This document shows positions 9,075 through 18,470 of a stretch of DNA of 64,000 nucleotides, piece by piece; the first letter of the stretch is position 1, and each line of letters starts with the position of its first letter. The translations under genes were made by a program, and so were the position numbers. Below the pieces are notes generated by a model, which worked only from the letters and a program-made list of their open reading frames with translations, made no database searches and had not been told where the DNA came from. The DNA is from Pseudaquabacterium terrae (GTDB lineage Bacteria > Pseudomonadota > Gammaproteobacteria > Burkholderiales > Burkholderiaceae_C): assembly GCF_013266755.1 (NCBI RefSeq), contig NZ_JABRWJ010000016.1, positions 1-64,000 of the forward strand. Reading direction: 5' to 3'.

Positions 9075-9253
9075 GCCCGGGCCACACGACGTCGAAACGG
9101 TTCAGTTGATCGCGGCACGTCTCCTCAATGAACGCCGAAGGTGGCCTCAACCAAATGCGAATGGCACGGCGTATCGCGATGGCCGACGATGCAACGGCGA
9201 GACAACAACTCCGGAGACGAGCATTGGAAAGACACGCTGACCCAGGGTGGAAT

Positions 9254-11254
9254 GTGCGCTGTCGGATCGCGATCATCGCGCCGCTGGTTGCCGTGCTTCT
9301 TGGATGCGCACAGGCGCCCAACTCGGGCCGCACGCCCGCAGTGGTCGAACGGCTGCTGATCCGCGAGCGCCAGCCGGCCTTCGCGGGCAGTTCCTTCGGC
9401 GATGCCGGGCCGTACGAGCGCGTGGTGGCACAGGCCGAGGTGGCCCTCGACCCGGCGCATCCTGCCAATCGAGACATCGTCGACGCAGCGGCTGCCGCGT
9501 CGGCCGACGGCCTGGTGCGTTATCGCGCCGACGTCGTCATCCTGCGGCCGCGCGATGCCGGCAAGGCCTCGGGAACCTGGGTGCTGGACGTCGCGAATCG
9601 CGGCCGCAAGCTGATGCTCGAACGCGTCAACGGGGGCAGCCTTCAAACCGAGCGCGCCAACGACGCCGGCACCGGCTGGCTGATGCGCCAGGGCCATGTG
9701 CTGCTGTGGGTAGGCTGGCAGGGCGACGTCCCGGTCGACCCGACGGGCCGCACCGTCGGCCTGGCGCTGCCGACGGCCAGGCAAGGCGGGCAAGTGATCA
9801 CCGGCACGGCGCTCGAGGAAATCGTGTTCGACGCGCCTGGCAGCCGCGGCACCCTGGCGCTGAGCTACCCGGCGGCGACGCTCGACGCCTCCGCCGGCGA
9901 GCTGACCGTGCGCGCGCGGCCCGACGCACCGCCCGCCGTGATCGGTGCGCAGCAGTGGCGCTACAAGGACGCGAGCACGATCGAATTCGAGCGGCCGGCC
10001 GGCTTCGACGCAGGCGCGATCTACCAGTTCAGGTACACCGCCCGCGACCCGCGCCCGATGGGCCTGGGCATGGCGTCGCTGCGAGACATCGTCTCGCACC
10101 TCAAGACGGGCCTGCCCGATGCCGCCGGACAAGGCAGTCCGCTGGCAGACCTCAGCCCCAAGGCGACGGTGGCCATCGGTGTCTCGCAATCAGGACGCTT
10201 CCTGCGCGACTGGGTGTGGCAGGGCTTCAACGCAGGCCCGGGCGGCCAGCGTGTGTTCGACGGCATGGTCGCAACCATCGCGGGCTCCCGCAAGACGTAC
10301 ACCAATGTGCGCTGGGCCCAGCCCGGCCGCTACTCGCGCCAGCACGAGGACCACCTCTTCCAAGGCGATCAGTTCCCGTTCACGTATGCGACGACCACCG
10401 ACCCGGTGAGCGGCAGGCGCGACGGCCTGTTCGCGCGTTGCGACCTTGACCGCACGTGTCCGAAAACCTTCCATCTCGACAGCAGCCTCGAGTACTGGCA
10501 GGCCCGCGCAGGACTGGTCGTGACCGACGGCGCAGGCCGCGATATCGCGCTTCCCGACGATGTGCGGGTGTACCTGATGTCGTCGACGCAACACGTCGGG
10601 GCACTCAAGCCGACCGCCGGCATCTGCAGTGCGCTGAACAATCCGGCGCAGCAACAACCCGTCTATCGGGCACTGGTGGCGCGCATGATCGAGTGGGTGC
10701 GCGACGGCAAGGCGCCGCCCGCGAGCCGCTACCCGACCGTGCGCGATGGCACCTTGGTGGATGCGGCTGCCGCTGCCCGTCGGTTCCCCGACCTCTCTGC
10801 GCTCGGCATGACGTTTCCCGCTTCCGCGAACCGTCTCGCCCTGAACGACCACAGCACCGTGCCCGCCAAGGCCGATCCCGCCCGCCAGTACACGGTGCTT
10901 GTGCCCAGGACCGACCCCGACGGCAATGACGAGGCCGGCGTCCGCCTGCCCGATGTGGCGGTGCCGTTGGCGACCTACACCGGCTGGAACCGGCGCAAGG
11001 CGGGTTACGCGCCAGGACAGTTGTGCGGCCTCAATGGCAGCTATCTGCCCCTGCCGGCGGATGCCGGCGAGCGCACCGCCAGGCGTGACCCGCGGCGCTC
11101 GATTGCCGAGCGTTATCCCAGCCGTGCGGAATACCTGCGGCAGGTGCGAAGCGCGGTGCAGGGCTTGCAGGCAGACGGCTTGATGCTCGCCGAGGATGCC
11201 GAGCGCTGGATGCAGGACGCCGCGTCGGATGCCCGCGTCACCGCGTTGCCGTAG
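9254..11254 (+). CDS. alpha/beta hydrolase domain (Abhydrolase_10 type) lipoprotein
   Basis: Large secreted or lipid-anchored alpha/beta hydrolase, 666 residues from the GTG at 9254. This start puts a lipoprotein signal (VRCRIAIIAPL then lipobox LLGC) at the N-terminus; an ATG at 9128 would add 42 residues ahead of it and is less likely. The nucleophile elbow is GVSQSGRFLRDW, followed by GMVATIAGSRKTY and a conserved HEDHLFQGDQFPF segment, all typical of this family. A His-containing LNDHSTVPAKADP block occurs near the C-terminal part. Family members occur near tannase and aromatic-ester genes but remain poorly characterised, so the substrate is not known. Confidence 0.85.
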   Translation: MRCRIAIIAPLVAVLLGCAQAPNSGRTPAVVERLLIRERQPAFAGSSFGDAGPYERVVAQAEVALDPAHPANRDIVDAAAAASADGLVRYRADVVILRPRDAGKASGTWVLDVANRGRKLMLERVNGGSLQTERANDAGTGWLMRQGHVLLWVGWQGDVPVDPTGRTVGLALPTARQGGQVITGTALEEIVFDAPGSRGTLALSYPAATLDASAGELTVRARPDAPPAVIGAQQWRYKDASTIEFERPAGFDAGAIYQFRYTARDPRPMGLGMASLRDIVSHLKTGLPDAAGQGSPLADLSPKATVAIGVSQSGRFLRDWVWQGFNAGPGGQRVFDGMVATIAGSRKTYTNVRWAQPGRYSRQHEDHLFQGDQFPFTYATTTDPVSGRRDGLFARCDLDRTCPKTFHLDSSLEYWQARAGLVVTDGAGRDIALPDDVRVYLMSSTQHVGALKPTAGICSALNNPAQQQPVYRALVARMIEWVRDGKAPPASRYPTVRDGTLVDAAAAARRFPDLSALGMTFPASANRLALNDHSTVPAKADPARQYTVLVPRTDPDGNDEAGVRLPDVAVPLATYTGWNRRKAGYAPGQLCGLNGSYLPLPADAGERTARRDPRRSIAERYPSRAEYLRQVRSAVQGLQADGLMLAEDAERWMQDAASDARVTALP

Positions 11255-11332
11255 GCAGGAGACTGCGGCGACTCTTTGGCAACCTGTCGCTAGCACGAAA
11301 TAGAAGCGGCCGTGTCGTTTGCCAACCCGAAT

Positions 11333-11359
11333 GGCCGGCGAACGAGCCATCCGCCGGCC
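11333..11359. terminator. hairpin between convergent genes
   Basis: GGCCGGCG (11333-11340) pairs perfectly with CGCCGGCC (11352-11359) around an 11-base loop, in the gap between the convergent hydrolase and redoxin genes. There is no T-run on either side, so an intrinsic terminator is only possible. Confidence 0.35.
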
Positions 11360-11372
11360 GGGCCGCCTGACG

Positions 11373-12038
11373 TCAGTGCGTGTCGCCCAAGTCGCGCGCG
11401 GCGGCCAGGATCACGTCGTCCGAGGGCATCTTGCCCAGGCCGGCCAGGCCCTCGGTGCCGCATTCGATGTACGCCCAGCGCACGATGCCGCGGCGATCGA
11501 TCAGGAACTGGCCCTTCAGCTGGGGCCACTGGCGCTCGACGTCGGCCTGGTCGGTCGGCGTGTACTGGTAGCCGTCGCGCTTCTGCATCAGCGCGCCCAG
11601 TTGGGCCGGCGGCAGCGGCTCGGGAAAATCGCCGAACGGATTGACCCGCACCGTCTCCATCGCCGACAGCAGCGCCGGCGTGACCTCGGGCTTGGGCACG
11701 CCGTAGGCGCGGTGCGTCGCCAGCATCGGGTCGGACGCGAGCGTCAGCGTCGTCGGCCTGAAGCGGAAGTAGAGCTGCGCGTTGTCCGGCGGCGTCGCCA
11801 CGACCGCGAGGCTCTGCACGCCCATCGCCTTGAGCTTGTCGTCGACGCTGGCCAGCTGCACCAGCTGGCGGCGGCAGAACGGGCACCACAGCCCGAGCAT
11901 CAGCGCCAGGAACAGCGGGCTGCGGTCGCGGTAGTCGTCCAGCGTGACGAGACGATCCGGCCGGGCCACGGCCGGCAGTGCAAACGATGGCGCCGCTTCG
12001 CCGGGACCGACGGGCGATCGCTGAGCAGTGGTCGACAT
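11373..12038 (-). CDS. AhpC/TSA (redoxin) family thioredoxin-fold protein
   Basis: Cytosolic thioredoxin-fold protein of 221 residues; no signal peptide. The redox motif is a CPFC in LGLWCPFCRRQ, followed by the redoxin core (SLAVVATPPDNAQ, LASDPMLATHRAYGV) and GQFLIDRRGIVRW near the end. This is the layout of peroxiredoxin-like AhpC/TSA proteins, with a CxxC that suggests disulfide-reductase or peroxidase chemistry. The ATG at 12038 has a good ribosome-binding site (AAGGAGC), while the frame continues much further upstream as a shadow of the cyclase gene. It follows the cyclase gene by 29 bases on the same strand and may be cotranscribed with it. Confidence 0.88.
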   Translation of the reverse strand: MSTTAQRSPVGPGEAAPSFALPAVARPDRLVTLDDYRDRSPLFLALMLGLWCPFCRRQLVQLASVDDKLKAMGVQSLAVVATPPDNAQLYFRFRPTTLTLASDPMLATHRAYGVPKPEVTPALLSAMETVRVNPFGDFPEPLPPAQLGALMQKRDGYQYTPTDQADVERQWPQLKGQFLIDRRGIVRWAYIECGTEGLAGLGKMPSDDVILAAARDLGDTH

Positions 12039-12067
12039 GAGGGGCTCCTTGGGCGGGCGAGTGGCAC

Positions 12068-15000
12068 TCAACACAGGAACGGCAGCAAGGTCAGCGCGTC
12101 GGGATCGAGGCCGGCGCGCTCGCAGACCGCCTGTGCCTGCGACAGGTAGACCTCGGCGCTGGCCGCGTCGCCCGCATCGAGATGCAGGGTCGCGAGGCCA
12201 TCGTAGCAAGGGAACAGCAGTTGTGGCTCGCCGATGCGCTCGGCCAGCGCCAGTGCTTCGCGGTAGCAGGCGAAGGCGTGCTCGCGGTCGCCATGGCACT
12301 GCTGGATCTGGCCCAGCACGATCAGCGGCACCGCCAGGTGATCGAGCAGGCCGAGCCGTCGATCGAGCTGCACCGCGGACTGCGCCGCCTCGATGCCTTC
12401 GGCCTCGCAGCGGTTCGTCAAGGCGCAGTAGGCGACCGCGAGGTTCGCGTACAGGTTCGCCTGGAAACCGAGATCGCCGACCTGGCGGGCGAGCGCGAGC
12501 CCGCGCTGGCAGGTCTCGATGCTGCGCTGCGGATCGAGCGACGCGCACAGCACGCCGAGGTTGGCATGGCCGCGGCACGCGGCCTGCAGCAGCTGGTGGC
12601 GTTCGGCCAGCGCGATGCTGCGCTCGATCTCGGCCACCGCGTCGGCCGGCCGGCCGGTCCGCGCGAGCGCGATGCCCAGCGTATTGCGGGCCTGCACCTC
12701 CACGATCGCGGCTTCGCGACCGGCGACCCCGGCGACGGCTTGCAGTGCGCGCTCGGCCAGCGCGATGGCCACGGCGTTCTCGCCGGCGCGGAAGGCCAGC
12801 CGGCCGCGCTCCTGCAGCAGCCCCGCGCGCTCGACGGCGGCGGCGACCGAGCCTTCGTCGCCGAGGGCGGCCAGGCCCGCATCGAAGCAGGCCAGCGCCT
12901 GGTAGCGATCGCCGGCTTCCCACTGCAGGCCGCCGATCTTGCGCTGCAGCCGCGCCGCGCGAATGCGATTCCCATCACCGTCTGCCCGCGCCAGCAGCCC
13001 GCCGTAATGCTGCAGCGCGTCGTCGCGGCGCCCGACGAGGCCGCACAGGTCGGCCAGTGCTTCGCGGGCAGACAGCGCCTCGGGCAGGGCCGACGCCGCA
13101 TCGCCCACGGTGGCCAGCGTGCGCAGCACGCGCTCGAAGTGCCGCATCGCGTCATCGTTCGCGTACAGCGCGCGCGCCCGTTCCCCGGCCGCCAGCAGAT
13201 AGCCTGCGCCCTTGCGCGGATCGTCCGACAGGCTCCAGTGGTGGCCCAGCGCCTCCAGCTCGGCCAGTCGCTGCGGCTCTCCACCGGCGAGCACCTCGAG
13301 CGCGCAGCCGATGCGCCGGTGCAGCTCCGAGCGCCGCGCCAGCAGCAGGTTCTGGTAGACCACCTCGTGCAGCAGCGCGTGGGTGAAGCGCCAGCGGGCG
13401 CCGCCCGCCGGCTGCAGCAGGTCGGACTGCACCAGGGCCTCGAGCGGGCGCTCGACCGCCGCTTCCACGCGCCGCAACAGCGCCGCATCGAACTCGGCAC
13501 CGAGCGCCGCCGCCACCTGCAGCAGCTGCCGCGCCGGTGCGTCGAGCCGGTCGATGCGCGACAGCAGCAGGCCGTGCAGCGTGGCCGGCACATCGGCTTG
13601 CTCGAACGCCGGCGCGCCACGCCAGCCGCCAGCCGGATCGCGTGCCAGCCGGCCGTCGGCGATCAGGCTGCGCAGGATTTCCTCGACGAACAGCGGGTTG
13701 CCGCCGGAGCGGCCCGCCACGAAAGCCTGCAGGCGCTCGTCGGCAGCGTCGCCGAGCAAGGCACCCACCAGCGCGCGCGCCTGCGTGAGCGGCAGCGCCT
13801 CCAGCAGCAGGCGGGTCTCGCCCGCGGCCGGCGCGCGCAAGGCTCGCGCCTCGGGCCGCTGCGTCACCAGCAGCATCAGCGGTCGCCCCGCCAGCTGGTC
13901 CAGCACCGCGCCGAGCAGGTCGACCGACGCCGCATCGGCCCAGTGCAGGTCCTCCACCACCACCAGCAGCGGCTGCAGCTGCAGCCGGCGCTCGACCAGC
14001 GCGCCGGCGGCCAGCACGATCTGGCGCTGCAGCTGTTCGGGATCGATGTCGGCCGCGTCGACCGGCGCCAGCCCGAGCAGGTGCTTCAGCACGCCGGCGA
14101 TCGATGCCGCCTCGTCGGCCTGCGCGCCCTGCGCACGCAGTCCGGCATCGAGCTTGTGATGCGCCGTGGCCAGCGAGTCGGCCTGCTCGACCCGGTAGGC
14201 CTCGCGGAACAGCGCCGCGAACACGCCGTAGGTCGGCTCGCCGAGCGACGAGCACGCCACGCGGCGCAGCGTGACGGCGGCCCGGCGCTCGGCGTCGAGG
14301 CCGGCGAGCCACTCGGCGAGCAGGCGGGACTTGCCGCTGCCGGCCTCGCCCGCCACCACGACCAGCTGCGCGCGCCCGGTGAGCATGCGCTCGAAGGCCT
14401 CGCGCAGCTGCCCGAGCTCATGGCCCCGGCCCACCAGCGGCGCGACCAGCCCGAGCGCCGCGAGCCCACGCGCGCTGGCCGGCTCGTCCAGCGGCCGCAG
14501 CAAGGTGTGTGCGCGCACCGTGCGCGCCTTGCCGCGCAGCTCGAGCTCGATCGCCGGCGCGAAGGCGAAGCGATGACGCGCGAGGCGCTGCGTCGCCTCG
14601 GACACCAGCACCGTGCCCGGCTCGGCGGCCGACAGCAGCCGCGCGGTCGTATTCACCGTGTCCCCCGTCACCGCGTAGGCACTGCCGGCCCCCGCACCGA
14701 GGTGGCCGGCGACGACGGGACCGGTGTGCACGCCGATGTGCAGCTGCACGCTGCGGCCCAGGCGCGCGGCCCAGCGCGCGGCCAGCTCGGCCATGCCCTG
14801 CTGCATCGCCAGCGCCGCAGCCAGCGCGCGGACCGGGTCGTCCTCGTGCGCGACCGGTGCGCCGAAGACCGCCATCACCGCGTCGCCGACGAACTTCTCG
14901 ACGAAGCCGTCATGGCGCTCGATCGCCTCGGCCAACATCGTGAACAGCGCGTTCTGGAAGGCGCGCACGTCCTCCGGATCCAGCGCCTCGGACAGCGACG

Positions 15001-15208
15001 TGAAGCCGGTGAGGTCGGCGAACAGCACGGTGACGGGGCGACGGTCGGCAGCGTCTGCAACCGCGGCGGGCGGTGGTAGTGGCGCCTCGACAGCGACGTC
15101 GACGGTGGCGGATGTGGGCGCCGCTCCGGCCAGCCGTTGCCCGCACTGCGGGCAGAACGCGAAGGCCGGTGAGGGCTCGAAACCACAGCCGCTGCAGCGC
15201 ATGACCAT
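12068..15208 (-). CDS. class III adenylate/guanylate cyclase - AAA ATPase - TPR protein
   Basis: Large cytosolic signalling protein of 1046 residues. Order: an N-terminal zinc ribbon (CSGCGF and CPQCGQ, residues 5-23); a class III cyclase domain (about 57-240); an AAA/STAND-type ATPase with Walker A GEAGSGKS at 287-294 and Walker B LLVVVEDLHWAD; then a long TPR-like helical C-terminus. The cyclase keeps the residues needed for activity: metal Asp in FADLTGF (D65) and VGDAVM (D109), Lys in EKFVGD and the Asn/Arg pair in VNTTAR. The start at 15208 puts the zinc ribbon at the N-terminus; the 57-codon upstream extension would run into the divergent gene. It is divergent, 100 bases apart, from a cyclic-nucleotide-binding protein that may sense its product. 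Confidence 0.9.
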   Translation of the reverse strand: MVMRCSGCGFEPSPAFAFCPQCGQRLAGAAPTSATVDVAVEAPLPPPAAVADAADRRPVTVLFADLTGFTSLSEALDPEDVRAFQNALFTMLAEAIERHDGFVEKFVGDAVMAVFGAPVAHEDDPVRALAAALAMQQGMAELAARWAARLGRSVQLHIGVHTGPVVAGHLGAGAGSAYAVTGDTVNTTARLLSAAEPGTVLVSEATQRLARHRFAFAPAIELELRGKARTVRAHTLLRPLDEPASARGLAALGLVAPLVGRGHELGQLREAFERMLTGRAQLVVVAGEAGSGKSRLLAEWLAGLDAERRAAVTLRRVACSSLGEPTYGVFAALFREAYRVEQADSLATAHHKLDAGLRAQGAQADEAASIAGVLKHLLGLAPVDAADIDPEQLQRQIVLAAGALVERRLQLQPLLVVVEDLHWADAASVDLLGAVLDQLAGRPLMLLVTQRPEARALRAPAAGETRLLLEALPLTQARALVGALLGDAADERLQAFVAGRSGGNPLFVEEILRSLIADGRLARDPAGGWRGAPAFEQADVPATLHGLLLSRIDRLDAPARQLLQVAAALGAEFDAALLRRVEAAVERPLEALVQSDLLQPAGGARWRFTHALLHEVVYQNLLLARRSELHRRIGCALEVLAGGEPQRLAELEALGHHWSLSDDPRKGAGYLLAAGERARALYANDDAMRHFERVLRTLATVGDAASALPEALSAREALADLCGLVGRRDDALQHYGGLLARADGDGNRIRAARLQRKIGGLQWEAGDRYQALACFDAGLAALGDEGSVAAAVERAGLLQERGRLAFRAGENAVAIALAERALQAVAGVAGREAAIVEVQARNTLGIALARTGRPADAVAEIERSIALAERHQLLQAACRGHANLGVLCASLDPQRSIETCQRGLALARQVGDLGFQANLYANLAVAYCALTNRCEAEGIEAAQSAVQLDRRLGLLDHLAVPLIVLGQIQQCHGDREHAFACYREALALAERIGEPQLLFPCYDGLATLHLDAGDAASAEVYLSQAQAVCERAGLDPDALTLLPFLC

Positions 15209-15308
15209 CGCGTGATCATCACCCCAAATTGGCGATTCCACCGACGCAGCCTCGGTGATCAGCTCGGGTTGCCTGGGAGCACAATCATTCGCGCCATCCC
15301 GCCACACA

Positions 15309-16793
15309 ATGCCGAAGATCGTCAGGTCCGACGTCGTCATCCCGAACAAGCTCGACGCCGCCGCGCGGCAAGGGTTCATCGACGCGCTCTACAAGGTCCA
15401 CTGTGAGGTCTTCGACGGCGTCACCCGCGACTCGTTCGCGAAATACGTGGTCGAGTCCCGGGCCGAGCAGACCTGGATCAACGTGCACCGCAACCACGCC
15501 GGCGAGATCGTCGGCTACTTCGCGCTGCACATCTTCGAGCGCGAACTGGACGGCAAGGCGAGCGCCATCTTTCGTGCGGAGGCCGGCACGATGCGCACTT
15601 ACCGGGGTGGCAATACCAACACCCGCTTCGGCCTCAGGCTCGCCCTGCCTTACCTGCTGCGCTACCCCGGGCGGCGCGTCTACTACCTCGGCTCGCTGGT
15701 GCACCCTTCGAGCTATTGCCTGTTTGCCAAGCTCTTCGATGTGATCTGGCCGAGCATCCGGCATCCGCCGCCGCCGGCCGTGCTCAACTTCATGGACGAG
15801 CTGGCGAACTCGTTCGGCCTCGAGCGCGTGAGCGCCGACAACCCGCTCACTCGCCACGTGCACTGGATCACGCGCGACTCCGAGGTCGAGCGCCACTACT
15901 GGCGCCAATGCGACAAGCCCGCGGCACGCTTCTTCATCGAGGCCAACCCCGGCTACGGCGAAGGCGACGGTCTGGTCACCCTGGTCAGGGTCGACGCGCA
16001 CAACCTCTGGCACCTGATCTCGACCTTCTTCGCCGAGCGCTATGCGCGGCGCAAGGAGGGTTTGATGGTGATGCTGTACCACCTGCCCATCGGCGGCCAG
16101 CTGCTACAGCCCGCCGAGGTCATCCGGCGTCTCGAGGCGACCGCCCTGTTCGGCTCATTCGACGCACCCAGCCTGGCCACGCTGGCACGCAGCGCGCAGA
16201 TCGTCGTGCTTCCCGCGGGAAAAACGGTCTTCCGGGCCGGCGACCCGGGCGACGAGCTCTACGTGATCGCGCGCGGCGCCGCCTACGTGCTGTCCGAAGG
16301 CGGGGGCGAAGACGAAGACGAAGACCACATCATCGACGAGCTGGCCACCGGCGACTCGTTCGGCGAGATCGCCATGCTCAGCGGCGAACGGCGCAGTGCC
16401 TCGGTGCGCACCGCCACCGCCACGCTGCTGATCCAGATCTCGCGCCCGGCGCTGTTCTCCATCCTCGAAGCGCACCCCGGCTTGAGCGAGATTGTCTGGA
16501 AGAACTTCGCGGCGCGGCGCTTCGACGACTGCGTGCGCGGCCTGCCGGCGTGGAAGACGATGCAACGCGCGGCGCGGCTGGCGGTCGTCGACGCGGGGCA
16601 GCACCGGACGCTGGGCGCGGGCGAGCGCGCCGACCTTCGCGCCGGGGAGATCCTGCTCGTGCTGCTGGGCAGCGTGCAGGTCGAGCAGGCGGGCACATCG
16701 ACCGTCGTGCGTGCGCCCGCCTTCTTCGATACGAAGCAGGCGATGGCAGTGACCGCCAGCGGCGCGGCGCGCATCGTGCGCATCGCGCGCTGA
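15309..16793 (+). CDS. cyclic-nucleotide-binding protein with an N-terminal acyltransferase-like domain
   Basis: Protein of 494 residues without signal peptide. The C-terminal half has a Crp-type cyclic-nucleotide-binding domain (about 275-400): LFGSFDAPSLATLARSAQ, VFRAGDPGDELYVIARG and the phosphate-binding cassette GDSFGEIAMLSGERRSASV. An acidic run EDEDED, from three GAAGAC repeats at 16308-16325, interrupts a loop. No helix-turn-helix follows; instead a degenerate second beta-roll (LRAGEILLVLLGSVQVEQ) ends the protein. The first 250 residues have GEIVGYFALHIFER, then TYRGGNTNTRFGLRLA, resembling a GNAT acyl-CoA-binding region, but this is a weak assignment. The divergent cyclase gene suggests a ligand-maker/ligand-sensor pair. 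The chosen ATG is 15309 because the 15255 alternative precedes conserved-looking sequence by 18 unremarkable residues. Confidence 0.8.
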   Translation: MPKIVRSDVVIPNKLDAAARQGFIDALYKVHCEVFDGVTRDSFAKYVVESRAEQTWINVHRNHAGEIVGYFALHIFERELDGKASAIFRAEAGTMRTYRGGNTNTRFGLRLALPYLLRYPGRRVYYLGSLVHPSSYCLFAKLFDVIWPSIRHPPPPAVLNFMDELANSFGLERVSADNPLTRHVHWITRDSEVERHYWRQCDKPAARFFIEANPGYGEGDGLVTLVRVDAHNLWHLISTFFAERYARRKEGLMVMLYHLPIGGQLLQPAEVIRRLEATALFGSFDAPSLATLARSAQIVVLPAGKTVFRAGDPGDELYVIARGAAYVLSEGGGEDEDEDHIIDELATGDSFGEIAMLSGERRSASVRTATATLLIQISRPALFSILEAHPGLSEIVWKNFAARRFDDCVRGLPAWKTMQRAARLAVVDAGQHRTLGAGERADLRAGEILLVLLGSVQVEQAGTSTVVRAPAFFDTKQAMAVTASGAARIVRIAR

Positions 16794-16813
16794 TGGGCCC
16801 GGCCTGCGTCGCG

Positions 16814-18391
16814 CTACAAGGCCTCCTCCGACACCAGCAACGATTGCAGCCACAGCACGAAATCGAGCCACAGGCTCGCGTGCGGCTCTTCGCGCCGCAC
16901 CTGGGCCTCGCCGTTTTCGCCGCGCAGATGCCATTCGATCGATTGGCCGTCTTGGCCAAGCTGCAGCCGGTACATGCCGCCGAAGGCATCGGCGCGCAGC
17001 AGCCCGAGCGCCTGCTGCGTGAGTGCCGCGCAGTCGATCGTGACGCCCAGTTCGGTATTCAGTGTCGCCGAGCGAAGATCGAGGTTGACCGAACCCACCA
17101 CCATCCACCGCCGATCCACGCCCGCCACCTTGGCGTGCAGGCGCGGCGTGGATTTGCCGAAGAAGCCGAAGGTGCTCGACCGCCGCACCAGGTCGGGACC
17201 GAACTCGTACACCTGCACGCCCAGCCGCAGCATGTCGACGCGGTAGCGCGAGTAGGCGCGGTACACCAGCGGCTCGTCGGTGGACCCGAGCGAGTTGGTG
17301 ACGATCAGCACACGCGTGCCGCGCTTTTGGGCTTCACCCATCATGCGCAGGCCGACCGGACCGGGCAGGAAGTAAGGGTTGACGATGACCACTTCCTCGC
17401 GCGCGGCGGCGATCACGTCGAGCTTGGCACGCATCGCCGGGCTGGCCTTGTTCGGGTCCGCGGGTTGCAGCACCTTGTCGGGCGGGTCGTCGTGCACGCG
17501 GGCACTGCCGGCCAGCAGCTGCAACCGGCCCTCCGCGATCTGCTCGCGCACCGTGCTCTGGCCCAGGTAGTCCTTCGGCGGCACGTTCGGCGGCGGGCCG
17601 GCGAGTTCTTTCAGGCGCAGGTCGAAGTCGGCGCGCCGCTCGGCGGGATTCATGGCGCGTTCCAAAGCGTGCAGCCGCTGCTCCAGCGCCCACACCTGTT
17701 CGCTGTTCCAGTAGCGGTCGAAGCTCGCCGACAGCTCGCGCACGACGGCGCCAGCGGAGAGCACGTCGAGGTCGATGAAGTTGGCCTCGCCGTGGCGCGT
17801 GAAATATTCGTCGGCGAGATTGCGCCCGCCATAAACGGCGAACTGGTTGTCGGCGACGAAGAGCTTGTTGTGCATGCGCCGGTTGACACGCGTGAATTCG
17901 TGCAGCGACAGCAGCAGGCGACGGATCGGCGTGCCGTAGCGAACCGGCAGCGGGTTGAACAGGCGCACTTCGACGTTCGGAAACGCGGCCAGGCCACGCA
18001 GCAAGAGGTACAGCTCGCCGGCGTAGTAGTCGTCCACCAGCAGCCGCACGCGCACGCCGCGCACCGCGGCATCCCGCAGCGCCGCCAGGAAGGCTGCGCC
18101 GGCGGTGTCGGCATGCACGTGGTAGTACTGCGCGTCGATCGAGCGTGTGGCCGCCTCGGCCAGCGCGAGGCGCGCATCGAAGGCCATCTCGCCGCTCGGC
18201 AGCAGCCTGAAGCCCGAGTCGCCGCCAGGTGCATCAGCCAGGCTCGCCGCGGCAATGCGCCCGAGGGGCGTGCCGCCGGTATCGGCGATCGCACTGCTGA
18301 CAGGTTGCGCGATGCGCGGCGGCAGCGTTGTGCAGCCGGCGAGCAGCAGCAGCAGCTGTAGCACGAAGAGAGCGGTGAACCAGCGTCTCAT
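16814..18391 (-). CDS. phospholipase D-family lipoprotein (cardiolipin synthase-like)
   Basis: Membrane-anchored PLD-superfamily protein, 525 residues. It has a lipoprotein signal (MRRWFTALF..., lipobox LLAGC), then two HKD catalytic motifs: MHNKLFVADNQFAVYGGRN with a downstream acidic residue, and RLHAKVAGVDRRWMVVGSVN followed by LDLRSATLNTELG. This two-HKD lipoprotein layout resembles ClsC/YmdC-type cardiolipin synthases, acting on phospholipids by phosphatidyl transfer; hydrolysis is the alternative. The start at 18391 is chosen for the signal; the upstream extension lacks features. It lies alone between the convergent cyclic-nucleotide-binding gene and the tannase-porin-Bug operon. Confidence 0.9.
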   Translation of the reverse strand: MRRWFTALFVLQLLLLLAGCTTLPPRIAQPVSSAIADTGGTPLGRIAAASLADAPGGDSGFRLLPSGEMAFDARLALAEAATRSIDAQYYHVHADTAGAAFLAALRDAAVRGVRVRLLVDDYYAGELYLLLRGLAAFPNVEVRLFNPLPVRYGTPIRRLLLSLHEFTRVNRRMHNKLFVADNQFAVYGGRNLADEYFTRHGEANFIDLDVLSAGAVVRELSASFDRYWNSEQVWALEQRLHALERAMNPAERRADFDLRLKELAGPPPNVPPKDYLGQSTVREQIAEGRLQLLAGSARVHDDPPDKVLQPADPNKASPAMRAKLDVIAAAREEVVIVNPYFLPGPVGLRMMGEAQKRGTRVLIVTNSLGSTDEPLVYRAYSRYRVDMLRLGVQVYEFGPDLVRRSSTFGFFGKSTPRLHAKVAGVDRRWMVVGSVNLDLRSATLNTELGVTIDCAALTQQALGLLRADAFGGMYRLQLGQDGQSIEWHLRGENGEAQVRREEPHASLWLDFVLWLQSLLVSEEAL

Positions 18392-18470
18392 GGCTCCGGT
18401 TCCGAACAACCTCGGCTGGGACCGAGCACGCCACGCATTCTGCATTTTTTGAAGAGGCCTGCGCCGGGCA

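Noticed and set aside
12182-15079. 965-codon open frame on the plus strand
   Set aside because: Shadow of the cyclase gene; Gln/Arg/Ala-rich without family pattern.
16308-16325. GAAGAC triple repeat as a phase-variable microsatellite
   Set aside because: Three hexamer units stay in frame (EDEDED) and are too short for frequent slippage.
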